Below the pieces are notes generated by a model. It worked only from the letters and a program-made list of their open reading frames with translations. It made no database searches and had not been told where the DNA came from. The translations under genes were made by a program, and so were the position numbers. 64,000 bases of DNA from Pachysolen tannophilus NRRL Y-2460 (lineage: Eukaryota; Ascomycota; Pichiomycetes; Alaninales; Pachysolenaceae), in assembly GCA_001661245.1 (NCBI GenBank), contig KV454014.1:159179-223178 (forward strand). Reading direction: 5' to 3'. Of the stretch, positions 1-10,898 are shown piece by piece (the first letter of the stretch is position 1; each line of letters starts with the position of its first letter).

Positions 1-821
1 AAATTTACCAATTCTGAAACTAAAACTATTTTTAAACCCTAGATAAACAAACCAATTTTAAAAAAATGAATTAGATTACAAACTTCAAGATCAAAAATTG
101 CAGATATCATAGATAATAAATAATAAATAATAAACAAGTAAGATATTGGAATCTTACTTATAAAGCTTAAAAAAAAAATTATTAAATATAAAGCAAAACG
201 GCTAATTGAACCAATTTCTTTTTTTTTTATTATTATTTATTACATCTTAAAAACACCAGAATGTAGATTATTTTTCGCCACCAAAATAATAATAATTATA
301 GCACATTTACTTGTGATTTTGTGTATTTCTTGGCTTCAAAACCTTTTCATTGTGATATCATTTAAAAGTGGGAGGGAAAATGGGAAAATGGAAAGAAAAC
401 AGGGGTGTTCTGTATAGAAACTTTTTCTTTGTTTTTTCTTTGTTTTTTTTGCCAGCCTCGGATCTTAGATTTGCCCCAAAACAGAAACAAATAGCCCCTT
501 TGTTTTAGGAAAGCGCCCTCGTGTTAAAAAACTTGTTCCTCGGGTGTCATCAAATGTCATCAGCAACGACATTTGACGTTGCTGATGACAACCTTTGATG
601 ACGTAATCTCCACAGCCCCAATAATGTTTTTTTTCTTTCTACACTACCTTTAATTTTAAGGGGCTGTTGGAAATTTTTTGTGTGCCTTTAATTTTTCAAT
701 TGTTACGTAGCAGGTTAACAAGAAGAAGTAAAATAAGCCTGGGAATAAAGATTTAATATAAATATATAAAGAAAAGAAGTTTATATAATTAAAAAATATA
801 AGCAATGGAAATTAGATCAAG
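1..821. other. Intergenic region upstream of GTB1
   Basis: No gene is seen. The stretch is AT-rich with poly-T and poly-A tracts. It holds a 57-base inverted repeat described separately and, near the left edge, an AAACCCTAG element that resembles a Tbf1-type site. The 5' leader of GTB1 lies at its right end. Confidence 0.6.
546..602. promoter_or_regulatory. Long bulged inverted repeat with TGACGT motifs
   Basis: Outer arms GTCATCAAA (546-554) and TTTGATGAC (594-602) pair over 9 bp. Inner arms TGTCATCAGCAACG (555-568) and CGTTGCTGATGACA (577-590) pair over 14 bp, with an 8-base loop and a 3-base bulge (591-593). Two TGACGT cores (574-579 and 599-604) are bZIP-type (CRE/UPRE-like) half sites. 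It lies about 220 bp before the GTB1 start codon. The structure is seen directly; a regulatory role is inferred. Confidence 0.6.
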
Positions 822-2495
822 ATGAGATTAATCTTGTTAATTTTTTCCATTTTGGCAATTACAATTGCTGAAAGTATAAGAGGTGTTGCTCCTGAAGGTA
901 AGTTTTAAGTTTTTTTTTCCCATCCCACCCTCCTCCACAATGATTTATTTTATTTAATTGATGATATTTAAAACTAACTATTTTTTTATTATTATTAAAA
1001 AAATTGTTATTGAATAGATGAAAAAAAATATATTCCAAATGAATATAATCAATGGGCTTGCTTGAATAATCCAGAAATTATAATTGATTTTTCAAAAGTG
1101 AATGATGATTATTGTGATTGTCCCGATGGAAGTGATGAACCTGGAACTTCTCTGTGTATTAATGGTCGATTTTATTGTGAAAATAAAGGTTATATTTCAA
1201 GTTATATTCCATCTTTTAAAATAAATGATGGAGTTTGCGATTATGAACAATGTTGTGATGGGAGTGATGAATATGGTACTCCAATTAATTGTCCAGATAG
1301 GTGTAAAGAAATTAATGATGAATATTTAAAACTGATTTCTATTAAAAATGAAATAACTAAAAAAGGTTTACTGAAAAAACTGCAATTACTTAAAAATGCA
1401 ATTTTTGAAAAAGAAAAATTATTAATTATAATTGAAGAATTAAATAATGAAATTTTTAAAAAAAATGAATTATTATCAAAATTAAAGATTGAATTAAAAG
1501 AAAATCCAGAATTAAATGAAATTCCAACTTTAATTGATAAATTAAATCCAAAATTAAATAAAATTAATGAATTATTAAATTTAAAAAATTTACAAATTAA
1601 TTCAAATCTTGAAAAAATTTCAAATTTAGAAAAAATTTTAATAAAATTAGTTGAAAATTATAATCCAAATTTTAATGATATAGCAGTTAAAGAAGCTGTT
1701 AAAAATTATCAAGATTATTCAGTAAATAAAGATGAATTAAATGAAAATATTTCTAATCAAGATGAAAAAAATCAAATTATAACAGAATTAATTGATGAAA
1801 TTAATAATTTTGATTCAGAATTTTCAATTGGAAAAACTGATTCATCATTAAATTGTGAATGTGAAAATAAAAATTTTCTTGAAAGATTAGAAGAAAATTT
1901 TGAATATTTACTTGATCAATTTTTAGGAACACTGGATAATTCAAATTTTAAAAATGAAAAAATTCAATTAAAAAATAATAAAAATAATAAAAAAAATAAT
2001 AAAAATTTAAATGGTGGTAAACATAATTCTAAAATAGAAGAATTAGAAAAAGAAATTGATAAATTATCAAAAGATTTAAATTATTATAATTCTGAAATCT
2101 CTTCACAAAAATATGGACCAAATGATATTTTAAGAGCTTATAAAGATAAATGTATAAATAAAATTTATGGTGAATATAATTATAAATATTGTTTCACAGA
2201 TGAAGTTAAACAAGAAGGAAATGGTCATAACGTATTAATTGGTAAATTTGATAGAGTTTCAAATAATATAGCTGAAGAAAAATTACAAATCATTTATGAA
2301 AATGGTGCTAAATGTTGGAATGGACCTATTAGAAAAGCTATTATAGATGTTGAATGTGGTGCAGATGAAGAATTATTAAGTGTTACTGAACCTGAAGTTT
2401 GTCAATATTTTTTCAAAGTTAAAAGTCCAATTGCTTGTTTTGAATCAAATGATCAATTAAATCACAATAGTGAAGTCACAAGAGATGAATTATAA
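822..2495 (+). CDS. GTB1: Glucosidase II beta subunit (spliced, two exons)
   Basis: Non-catalytic subunit of ER glucosidase II, which trims the inner glucoses from N-glycans during glycoprotein quality control. Exon 1 is 822-897 and exon 2 is 1018-2495, giving 517 residues. Exon 1 encodes a signal peptide of about 16 residues (MRLILLIFSILAITIA). Just after the junction lie the family's cysteine motifs CDCPDGSDEPGT and CCDGSDE (LDLa-like). A long Glu/Lys/Asn-rich coiled coil follows. The MRH (mannose-6-phosphate receptor homology) domain, from the Cys of DKCINKIYGEYNY to the Cys of SPIACF, fills the last 110 residues. The C-terminus is RDEL, an HDEL-type ER retrieval signal. The protein is shorter than the S. 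cerevisiae homologue. A CTG codon at 1152-1154 sits where relatives have Ala. Confidence 0.93.
898..1017 (+). other. GTB1: Intron of GTB1
   Basis: The donor is GTAAGT, the branch site AACTAAC lies in the second half, and the acceptor is GAATAG. Removing 120 bases joins codon Gly/Asp in frame (GAA G|AT GAA) and links the signal peptide to the conserved cysteine domain, so the intron is well supported. Confidence 0.9.
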
Positions 2496-2791
2496 ATTCT
2501 GAACTCTATTTACTTCTTTTTATAAAGAAATAATAAATTATAAACTAAATTAAAAAACATATTAAAACATTCATTCAAATGTGTCGTTATCAATGTAGAC
2601 CACCTACCTACTAAATTAAATTAAATTAAAAAAAAAAAAAAAAGAAAAATAAAACCAAAACCTCTGTGAACTTCCAAAAATTAAAACCAACCTAGACCTA
2701 ATAATCCAAATCTTTCACCAATAAAATAATAAAATATATGAAAAAAAAAAAAAAAAACTTTCCCCACCCCACCATGATAATCCGATAATCG

Positions 2792-3616
2792 TCAACTTAC
2801 AAAATAAACCTTATGTCCAACAACTTTAGCATTTAAAAGAACTTTTTTTGAAGGTCTTTCTGATTTTGATTTGAAACCTTTAACAGAAGAATAAGTCATT
2901 TTAGAATCTTGTTCACTTTCTTTTAAATTTTCAAAAAATTTAACTGTTTTTAAAAAATCATCATAACAAGAATTTGAATTTTTAAATCTAATGTAATGAC
3001 TTTTCTTAAACTTGTACTTTATCAAGAAATTTTTCAATATATTTGATAAATTTTCCTTTTCTAATTTTTGAATCTTATTCTTTATTTGCTTTGTAGTAAT
3101 TGGTTTTGTCAAATATGATAATTCTTCTTCATTTAAATCTTCAATGTTATCAAAAACAGGTTTTATAATACCTTTTTCAATTAATTCCTTTTTAGATGGT
3201 CTCTTACTTAATAATCTATCCAATGAATTTCTTTTAAAAAGTTTGGTTAATAATGTAATAACTTCAAAATTATTAATAACCCCATCATTTGAAAGAAATC
3301 GTTGATTAAGATACATTCTATAAGACAACACTCGCCAATTATAAAGATCAAGTAAAGATGGCCTTAATTCAAACCTAAACCAATTGTTCAATCTGATTCG
3401 AACTTGTGAATTTCTTTGATTTAATAAAAAATTAAAATAATATTGTGTTATTATCTGATTAAAAAATTTACTAGTACATCTTATATTCTCCAAATCATCA
3501 AAATCAAGATAACCAACTACCAGTAAGATTAATTCCAATGGTAAATTCAAAATACAAAACTCCTTAGCAATAATAGGAGAAACGTTATAAGTGTAATATG
3601 TTAAATGATCTTTCAT
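2792..3616 (-). CDS. F-box protein with RPEL-type motifs
   Basis: The 274-residue product begins with an F-box (about residues 20-60: LNLPLELILLVVGYLDFDDL followed by CTSKFFNQ), the module that binds Skp1 in SCF ubiquitin ligases. Two RPxxx(E/D)L elements follow: RPSLLDLYNW and, more canonical, RPSKKELIEKGIIKP. RPEL motifs bind G-actin in animals; here that role is unproven. The C-terminal third is Lys/Ser-rich with no recognised substrate domain. It is divergent from the JmjC gene, sharing a 506-bp intergenic region. Substrate-adaptor function is an inference from the F-box. I do not recognise a named yeast orthologue. Confidence 0.7.
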   Translation of the reverse strand: MKDHLTYYTYNVSPIIAKEFCILNLPLELILLVVGYLDFDDLENIRCTSKFFNQIITQYYFNFLLNQRNSQVRIRLNNWFRFELRPSLLDLYNWRVLSYRMYLNQRFLSNDGVINNFEVITLLTKLFKRNSLDRLLSKRPSKKELIEKGIIKPVFDNIEDLNEEELSYLTKPITTKQIKNKIQKLEKENLSNILKNFLIKYKFKKSHYIRFKNSNSCYDDFLKTVKFFENLKESEQDSKMTYSSVKGFKSKSERPSKKVLLNAKVVGHKVYFVS

Positions 3617-4122
3617 CTTTTCAATTTATAACCAAACAATCATTAGACAAAAATTCTTCTTGAAAACTCACTTCCTCTCCAAGGCTAAAAAAAACAAACA
3701 GAAAACAATCAAATCTATGATGATGATGATGATGATGACAATAAGTAAAGATTAAATCAATTGAAATTATGCTTTTCAATGACTCTAGCGATTGGTATAT
3801 ATGATTAATGGTTTGAATTTAATTATCAGCTTATTTATGAATTTTTTTGGCTTTAAAACATCCGATTATCAATACAATACAACAATGATAATAACTTTTC
3901 TTTCTTTCTCTTTCTTTCTCCAGTTGTCTCTCTAGTTCTCTTAGAGAAGCAATAAATAGTAGCAAATGGATTATAAAACCATATAAATCAATTGGTTTTA
4001 AATATGAAATTAATATATATTTTAAATCATTTATTATTTATAAAAATTGTTCGATCGCGTTAGCTCACTATATTTGAAAAATTGAACAAAATTTCAACAA
4101 TTTTTACAAACTTGAATAATAG
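3617..4122. other. Shared promoter region of the F-box and JmjC genes
   Basis: No gene is seen. The region contains a (GAT)n tract around 3718-3740, a CT-rich stretch (3896-3945) and AT-rich sequence next to the JmjC start. Confidence 0.5.
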
Positions 4123-5853
4123 ATGATGGTTGGAGGAAAGAGAGCTTCGAATAGAGGTTTAGAATCTTTTGTTGAAGAAGGAGGAGTTTTGAAAAAAAAT
4201 AAAGTAGGTAAAACTGGTGAATCTGATAAAATTGGTTATAACGATGAGTTAAAACTGATTGGTGATAGTTATAGAGGTTATAAAGTGACTAAACCAGGTG
4301 AATTATTGGATGTGTTATCTATTGATGAGATTGATTTTGAACAATTTCTGTCCAAATATGTTCTTGCACATAGGCCGTGTGTTATCAGGGGAATAATACC
4401 GAATATTCAAATTTCTAAATTCAAATCAGATGAAATAATTGATACTTTGAAATATATGCAATTTTTACAAGTTGAAAGAAAGAACAAAGGTGGGTTTGGA
4501 TTAGGCACTTCAAGATGTAAGATGACATTGGAAGAGTTGTTGACAAAATTTAAAAAGGGAGATGAAGGTTGGTACTTGACTACTCAATATCTGGAAGATG
4601 AGCCAGGTGATGAGCTAGAAACTGGACCAGAAGATGATGATACTGGTTCTGAGGTACGACAAGTTGATGAAAGCGATAACGATTCCGAAGAAGAAGAAGA
4701 AGAAGCGGGTGAGTTATTTCCTTCCGAGATCACTGATGGGTTTTCTGATACTAGTTCAATAAACATGAATGACATGCATGATGATTTCGAAGAAGATGAA
4801 GAAGAAGAAAATGATGAAAATGATGATGATGATGATCCGGTTATTGGCTTTGCTGGTAGAAATGGTTTACGTATATCAGAAGCTAGGGCAAGAATAAAAG
4901 AATTACTTCAACCGCCATTAGTTGCACTTGCAAAATCACCACTGGTATTACCAATTAAGACTTCATTGCTTGATTTTTTAATTCCTCAACAAATAAATTT
5001 ATGGATGGGATTATCCAAACCGACATCCAAAGATGGGAATGAAAATGAGAATGGGAAGTTTCCCATTGATGAATCGAGTTCTGATTTAAATTTAGGAAGA
5101 CGTGTGCCAGGAGGTGGTTCTTCTTCAGGTTTACATCATGATCATGCTGATAATTTATATATACCTATTCAAGGTTTCAAGAGGTTTACTTTATTTTCAC
5201 CTTCGAATTGTGGGGATCTTTACACTGTTGGAGATATCTCTAGAGTTTATAATTCCGGGGTCATTGATTATAAGAGAAATTCCAATGCTCCAAATTGGAG
5301 ACATTTGAGAGCCGATGGTGCAATTATAACAGAGGTTGCACGATATAAATTACAAGAAGAGTCGAATAAATTAACTAAAATTGAAAAGAAAGAATTACTT
5401 GATTTAATCACCGAAGAAGAAGAAGGAGAAGGAGAAGAAGAAGAAGAAATTAGTGATGTTTCAAAAGATTTGGATCCTCCTTCGTTTTCACGTATTCCTT
5501 CAGCTCTTTTACATCTTGATAAAGTTAAAGATTTGGAAACAAAACGGAAAATCCAAGAATATGCTAAAGAAAAATTCCCCAAATTTCTCCCAATATCCGA
5601 AAATAAGATTGTTGTTGATTTGAAACCAGGAGAAATGTTGTACTTGCCTGTAGGTTGGTTCCATGAGGTAACATCGTTTGGTAAAGAAGATCAAGATAAT
5701 AAAGATAATATACATATTGCTTTAAATTACTGGTTTCTTCCACCAGATGGTAAAGATTTATCCAAACCATATTCCGACGACTATTGGAGTAAAGATTTTG
5801 AAAGAACTACAAAATCAATTGAATTGCTTCAACAGGGAAGGTTTACCATATAA
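4123..5853 (+). CDS. JmjC-domain oxygenase, JMJD7-like
   Basis: Predicted Fe(II)/2-oxoglutarate-dependent hydroxylase of 576 residues. The cupin core has the HxD facial-triad half in LHHDHADNLY (His338, Asp340) and the distal histidine in GWFHEV (His514). The block around LHHDHADNLY, the following FxLFSP segment and the ALNYWF end resemble human JMJD7, a lysyl hydroxylase of DRG GTPases. The N-terminal part (FLSKYVLAHRPCVIRG) is the usual lead-in strand of the family. Two acidic insertions (about residues 170-238 and 425-445, Glu/Asp runs) make it far longer than JMJD7, which is about 316 residues. The substrate is not known from sequence. Two ATGs are adjacent at the start; the first was used. 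Confidence 0.75.
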   Translation: MMVGGKRASNRGLESFVEEGGVLKKNKVGKTGESDKIGYNDELKLIGDSYRGYKVTKPGELLDVLSIDEIDFEQFLSKYVLAHRPCVIRGIIPNIQISKFKSDEIIDTLKYMQFLQVERKNKGGFGLGTSRCKMTLEELLTKFKKGDEGWYLTTQYLEDEPGDELETGPEDDDTGSEVRQVDESDNDSEEEEEEAGELFPSEITDGFSDTSSINMNDMHDDFEEDEEEENDENDDDDDPVIGFAGRNGLRISEARARIKELLQPPLVALAKSPLVLPIKTSLLDFLIPQQINLWMGLSKPTSKDGNENENGKFPIDESSSDLNLGRRVPGGGSSSGLHHDHADNLYIPIQGFKRFTLFSPSNCGDLYTVGDISRVYNSGVIDYKRNSNAPNWRHLRADGAIITEVARYKLQEESNKLTKIEKKELLDLITEEEEGEGEEEEEISDVSKDLDPPSFSRIPSALLHLDKVKDLETKRKIQEYAKEKFPKFLPISENKIVVDLKPGEMLYLPVGWFHEVTSFGKEDQDNKDNIHIALNYWFLPPDGKDLSKPYSDDYWSKDFERTTKSIELLQQGRFTI

Positions 5854-6155
5854 TACAAATTTAAATCAAGTCTACAATCTAGTTTACTTTTTATCCTCTA
5901 TAATATAATCAGTTTCCACCACCTAATCTTTCCGCCTACCAACTTGGCGCCTACTAACTTACCGCCCAACCCGCCGCCCGTGAAAATCTCTGATAATGTC
6001 TTTTTCTTTTTTACTTTTCTTTTTCTCTATCTCTCTTCCCCCCGGTTTGCCTCGGTATTTCCATTTCGAGCTTTGTGACTGTGTTTTTTCCCTCTTTCCC
6101 GATTGGGAAAGAGCTCAATAGTACCAAATTCCAATTTCAACTTTAACCTTTTTTT

Positions 6156-6344
6156 CTACACACACACATATACACATACACACCCCCACCCCTCGTCCAC
6201 AGCCCTTAAAAAGGACTAATTAATCCGAATAGGAAGATAACTCCGTGTATCTAAACAATCAAGTTTTTGTATACAACATGGTGAGAGGTTGTTAACTCAC
6301 TCATTGAGCAAAGGGGTTTTTTTTAAAAAGAAAAAAAAAAAAAG
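6156..6344. repeat. Left copy of 189-bp duplicated segment flanking the gap
   Basis: It begins CTACACACACACATATACAC and ends in a poly-A/G tract just before the Ns. It matches the segment starting at 6683 base for base, apart from one A in the terminal homopolymer (13 versus 12). Confidence 0.9.
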
Positions 6345-6347
6345 AAA

Positions 6348-6682
6348 NNNNNNNNNNNNNNNNNNNNNNNNNNNNNNNNNNNNNNNNNNNNNNNNNNNNN
6401 NNNNNNNNNNNNNNNNNNNNNNNNNNNNNNNNNNNNNNNNNNNNNNNNNNNNNNNNNNNNNNNNNNNNNNNNNNNNNNNNNNNNNNNNNNNNNNNNNNNN
6501 NNNNNNNNNNNNNNNNNNNNNNNNNNNNNNNNNNNNNNNNNNNNNNNNNNNNNNNNNNNNNNNNNNNNNNNNNNNNNNNNNNNNNNNNNNNNNNNNNNNN
6601 NNNNNNNNNNNNNNNNNNNNNNNNNNNNNNNNNNNNNNNNNNNNNNNNNNNNNNNNNNNNNNNNNNNNNNNNNNNNNNNNNN
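6348..6682. other. Assembly gap (335 N)
   Basis: A run of 335 undetermined bases. The sequence resuming at 6683 repeats the sequence that begins at 6156, so the two flanking contigs probably overlap and the gap may not exist in the genome. Confidence 0.95.
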
Positions 6683-6870
6683 CTACACACACACATATAC
6701 ACATACACACCCCCACCCCTCGTCCACAGCCCTTAAAAAGGACTAATTAATCCGAATAGGAAGATAACTCCGTGTATCTAAACAATCAAGTTTTTGTATA
6801 CAACATGGTGAGAGGTTGTTAACTCACTCATTGAGCAAAGGGGTTTTTTTTAAAAAGAAAAAAAAAAAAG
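6683..6870. repeat. Right copy of duplicated segment flanking the gap
   Basis: The second copy of the 6156-6344 segment. It starts exactly at the end of the N run and continues into unique sequence (AATACAAAAAACCACC), whereas the left copy stops at the gap. This is the pattern of an unmerged contig overlap. Confidence 0.9.
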
Positions 6871-8234
6871 AATACAAAAAACCACCCGCCCACCTTATCA
6901 ACTCTATATGCAATTGCAATTGTTGTTGTTTTGTTTTTTTTTACCCCCTCCCACCTCCTGCCCATTTAAACATTAATACCTTTCTTGTTTTGCCAGTTTT
7001 TATACTACCCTCACTCACTACATTCTTTTTACGCCTATATCCGATTCAGAAGGGTCATAATTAAAAAAAAGAAAGAAAAAAAAAAAAAAAAATTCAATAG
7101 GCAGGCCTTTTCAGGCCTTTTCAGGAGCTTGTGAAAAAAAAAGCTTAAGCCAATTATCAGGTGTTGATAAAAACTTTTTACTGAAAACGGTCCGGAATTT
7201 TTCAAATTACAGAGGTTTATAAACTTGCATAATGCATATTACTACTTACAAAAAAAAGTGTCTTTTGAGTATCATTCTCTAAATTACGCTGTGGTTCCCT
7301 TGGTTTCACTACGGTATTATTATTTACGCATTATAGCGAGCGACTCTTTGATTATTGTATTTGTCTATTTTTCACTTTTGTTACTGGTTTTTAAGGGAAA
7401 AGAAAACTTTTTCCTATATACAAAGTATGGTATCTATCTATTTTAACAATTTGATATTTTTTTAATTCAGGTTTTTTTATCTTTTTTCTTTAAAAAAGAG
7501 TTAACGAAATTGTGAAATAAGAGAAAAAATGTAAGCATAGTTTTTTTTTTTCCAATGATGATAATATAGTTTCCATTTGGATTATGAAAAGAAAAAAATA
7601 GAAGTTCAATATTAATACCAATGTTTGTTTTTGATTTAGTTTCAATTTCCAGTTTTCTTTATTATTTTAAAAGAAATTGGTTTGAACTTTTTTTTTTTCT
7701 TTGTTTTTTTTTTCTGCTATTTTTCTTTTTTTGTTTGGTTTTTGATTTGTTTGTTTGGCTTTCGTTTTGTTTTTAACAATATAGAGAAGCTACGCTTTCA
7801 AAGATATTTATTAACTTAAATATCAAACTTTAAAAAGTCTTGTTTTATTAAAAATTTGGTATAAAGGTAATTTTTTATTCATTTAAAAAGTTACTTTTCG
7901 TTTTCATATATTCTTGGACTTATATATTTGGTTTTCCAAATTTTTCAACTTTCTTTAGTTTTTTACTTCATCTATTGATTGAACAAATTTGTTTATATTC
8001 AATTATTGTTGTTGTTATTGTTATTACTGCTTAAGAAGTGAAATAAAGTATTGGAAGAAACTTATAAGTTCAAAAAGAATTTAAAGAAAACCCAACTCTT
8101 TAATAATCATACACTACTGCAAATACTCTAGGTTTATATGGTTTCCGGTTCTTATCACTCTATTTTTTTTGATTTTTTGAAAAAAGGGAAAACAAAAAAA
8201 AAAAAAAAAAAAGAGAAGACAAATATTTTAGACT

Positions 8235-9122
8235 ATGGCTTTAGCAAATAGCAGACCGGTTGGTTTTCCTGATCCAACTTTATCGCCTGACTTACACCAA
8301 TTAGACTTGGCTGCTTCTCCGTCCTCTTCACCAAGCTCGAGATTTGAAAGAAGTGTTTCACCATCTTCAACTACATCGTCATTTTCGTCCGCATCGACTG
8401 CAGCAACCTCGGTGACCGGAATTAGTAACGATTTGGGTGCTGATCCTGATAGAAAATCTTCGATTGCTACTGTCACGTCTGGTATTAATGCTGTAACTAT
8501 TAATTCAGTTTCTACACCTCAATCTCAACAAGATGGAGGAAATATTACACCAGAATCAATAGTTTCAAGTAATAATGGTAATGGTAATGGTAATAAGGAA
8601 AAAAAGAAAAAAGATCCTTCAGCAAAGAAAAATCCAAATAAGGTTTCATCAAGAATTAGTTCGGCAACTGGTATTTCAAGTGCAGTTCCTGTAACTGGAG
8701 AAAGACCAAGACCAACTGCACATCCAACTATGGATGATGATGTCTTTTTCGCTATTTTCCAAATCTTATATGATCATGATTCTGAAGCTAAAGGTATGAC
8801 TGTTAAACAAATTTGTGATGTTCTTGCTGAAAAACATCCAGAAATGGATAAATTATCAACAAAAACTTCAAATCTTGTTTCTGCGAAATTGAATGCTTAT
8901 GTTAAAAGAGTTGAGAAAGGTGAAAAAGAAGTTATTTATGCTTTATCAAGAGATTGGGCAGATGCATCTCCAAAGAGAATGGTTTATGTTTACAGAGGTT
9001 TGTTAACCCCAGATTATTACATTACCGCTCGTGCCATGTGGCAGAAATTGGAAGCTGAAGGAAATTTGTTTCCTGATAGAAGTAAAGAAGAAGAGAAAAA
9101 GGCAAAGAAGGTTGAAAAGAAA

Positions 9123-9156
<34 letters not shown>

Positions 9157-10001
9157 CAAGCTCAGGTTCAAGTGCTAGTCCTGTTTCTAACTCATCATTA
9201 GCTGCTTCTAGTTCTTCTGTCACTTCAACTGGTTCTACTCTTTCTAACTCAAATTATAAAGGAACAGGATCTATTACAGGAATTGATATGAATGTTGATA
9301 TTAAAAATTCTCTTGATATTTCATCATTTTCAGATGGCTCTTTAGATTTGAGACTTCCAACTTTATCTATTCCATACTCTGTTGCTCCCGTTACTGCTTC
9401 CTTAGGATCCGCTTTAAATCTTGTAAAAGAAAAAGATGGTGATAGTTTAAATGCTGAACTTCCATTAATTGCAAAGTCAAATCACATGACTACATCTCAT
9501 CCTTCTTCTTCATCTTCATCTTCTTCGTCATCTTATTATACTAGAAGAATGTTCACCCATCCAAAGACAAAAGATGAATTTGAATTAGATGAAATTGATA
9601 CTTTTTACGATGATGAGTTTGGTGATATCGATTTTGCTAGATTATCTCAAAGAGATAATAAAAGATCAAAATCAATGTCTTTCTTGCCTAACAAAAAGGC
9701 TAGATACATTACCGCAGCTGCTGCGGCTCCAAGAATTGAAAGAAGAATTTCTGCTACTTCTCCAAAGATGGCTGCTGCTGCTGCTGCTTTAAGAGAAGCA
9801 GCAATCAAGGCTTTATCTCCAGCTGAATCTGGTGTTTCGAGTCATGGAAGATCGTTGTCTATTTTCAGTGTCTCTTCTGTTGACTCAGAACCTGCTGTCA
9901 GTGCAAAGTGGCTAAAAACTATTCGTTCTGGTTTCTTAACTCAAGATATTTCAATGCCAGAAGAAGTCACTCTTGATGAATTGGATTCATTGTTCCAATG
10001 A
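8235..10001 (+). CDS. GDS1: Gds1-like winged-helix protein
   Basis: A 588-residue protein with one conserved block, about residues 160-265, that starts PTAHPTMDDDVFFAIFQILY and runs through KQICDVLAEKHP and YVYRGLLTPDYY. This is the Gds1-type winged-helix domain of fungal proteins. S. cerevisiae GDS1 was found as a suppressor linked to nuclear control of mitochondrial function. The rest is low complexity: a Ser/Thr-rich N-terminus, a Lys/Glu segment followed by an Ala run encoded by a GCT repeat (9123-9155), a Ser run near 9500, and a second Ala run near 9770. The conserved C-terminal tail is acidic (EEVTLDELDSLFQ). A role as a transcription or respiratory-growth regulator is inferred from the family. 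Confidence 0.8.
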
Positions 10002-10898
10002 ATCAACCCACTTTTATCTTTTAATTATTTTTATTTTTTTATTTTTTTTTTTTTTATTTCAACTATTTAAATCAGTTTTAGAGAAAGGTCTGATGAATTT
10101 TTTTAAAAAAAAAAAAAGCAAAAAGACAAACACGAGCAAAAGAACATTGGAACGTTACATGAAATTATGGGACTGAGGTCCAGAAAAGGATGAAGGAGAA
10201 GAAATGAAGGAAGTTATTAACGGGTTTTGTCTAATTTTTTTTTTTATATCAAAACAATTCAAGGGGTTTACTGATTTTTATTAGGAAAATAAAATAAAAA
10301 GGGGAAAGATGTGTTTTGTATAAAAGTTAATTTTTTCTTTTTTGATTTTGTTGTTTTCCAAGGGTTTGATTTTTTTATTATTTGACTATAAAGTTATTTT
10401 TTTTTTTCTTTCTTAAATGACTTGATGGCGTTCTCTTTATGAATGATATGGAATAAGAGTATATAGATTAAACTTTGGATTTGAAGAAGAAAAAGAGAAA
10501 TAAAAAAAGAAAAAAAGTTTTAACTTCTTGTTCTTTATTGATTAGTTTTCTTATTTTTTTTTTTTTTTTTTTTTGATTTTTGACTTTTAGCAAGACTTGA
10601 TACTTTGTATTATAGAAGTCAACAGACGATTTTTTGGTTGACTTCTTTTGATTACTATTCTTATTTACTGTTGTTGTTTTGTTTCTTTCTAATGAAAATA
10701 CTTTTCTATGCTACTCTGACCTGTGTATAATATTAGTATGTTTTCTGATTCTATTATTAAAATGCGCTTAATACTTTTTGGAAAACTCTATAGACAAAAA
10801 AGATAAGAGAGTTTAGAGAGTTTAAAATAATAACAAAATGAGCTTTAAAAAATAAATAAATAATAATAATTAATATACTATGTGAAAAATAGAGTATT
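10002..10898. other. Convergent 3' region of GDS1 and CIR2
   Basis: No gene is seen. The region is T-rich on the plus strand with many homopolymers, as expected for two facing 3' untranslated regions. Confidence 0.5.

Larger units (their letters stand above)
5854..8234. other. Long intergenic region upstream of GDS1, with assembly gap
   Basis: No convincing gene is seen. The left part has GC-rich patches (CCGCC and GGCGCC around 5928-5990), then a CA-rich repeat, an assembly gap and a duplicate of the sequence before the gap. The right 1.3 kb is T-rich and AT-rich and probably includes the GDS1 promoter and long leader. Short open frames here have no recognisable content. Confidence 0.6.

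Noticed and set aside
4040-4070. GTTCGATC resembling a tRNA B box
   Set aside because: No A box, acceptor stem or cloverleaf could be drawn around it. No tRNA gene was found in the window.
4584-4775. Open frame opposite the acidic part of the JmjC gene
   Set aside because: It is the antisense of GAA/GAT repeats and gives a Ser-only protein; a shadow of the real gene.
7225-7446. 73-codon open frame in the GDS1 upstream region
   Set aside because: Hydrophobic low-complexity product from T-rich DNA with no conserved features; likely chance.
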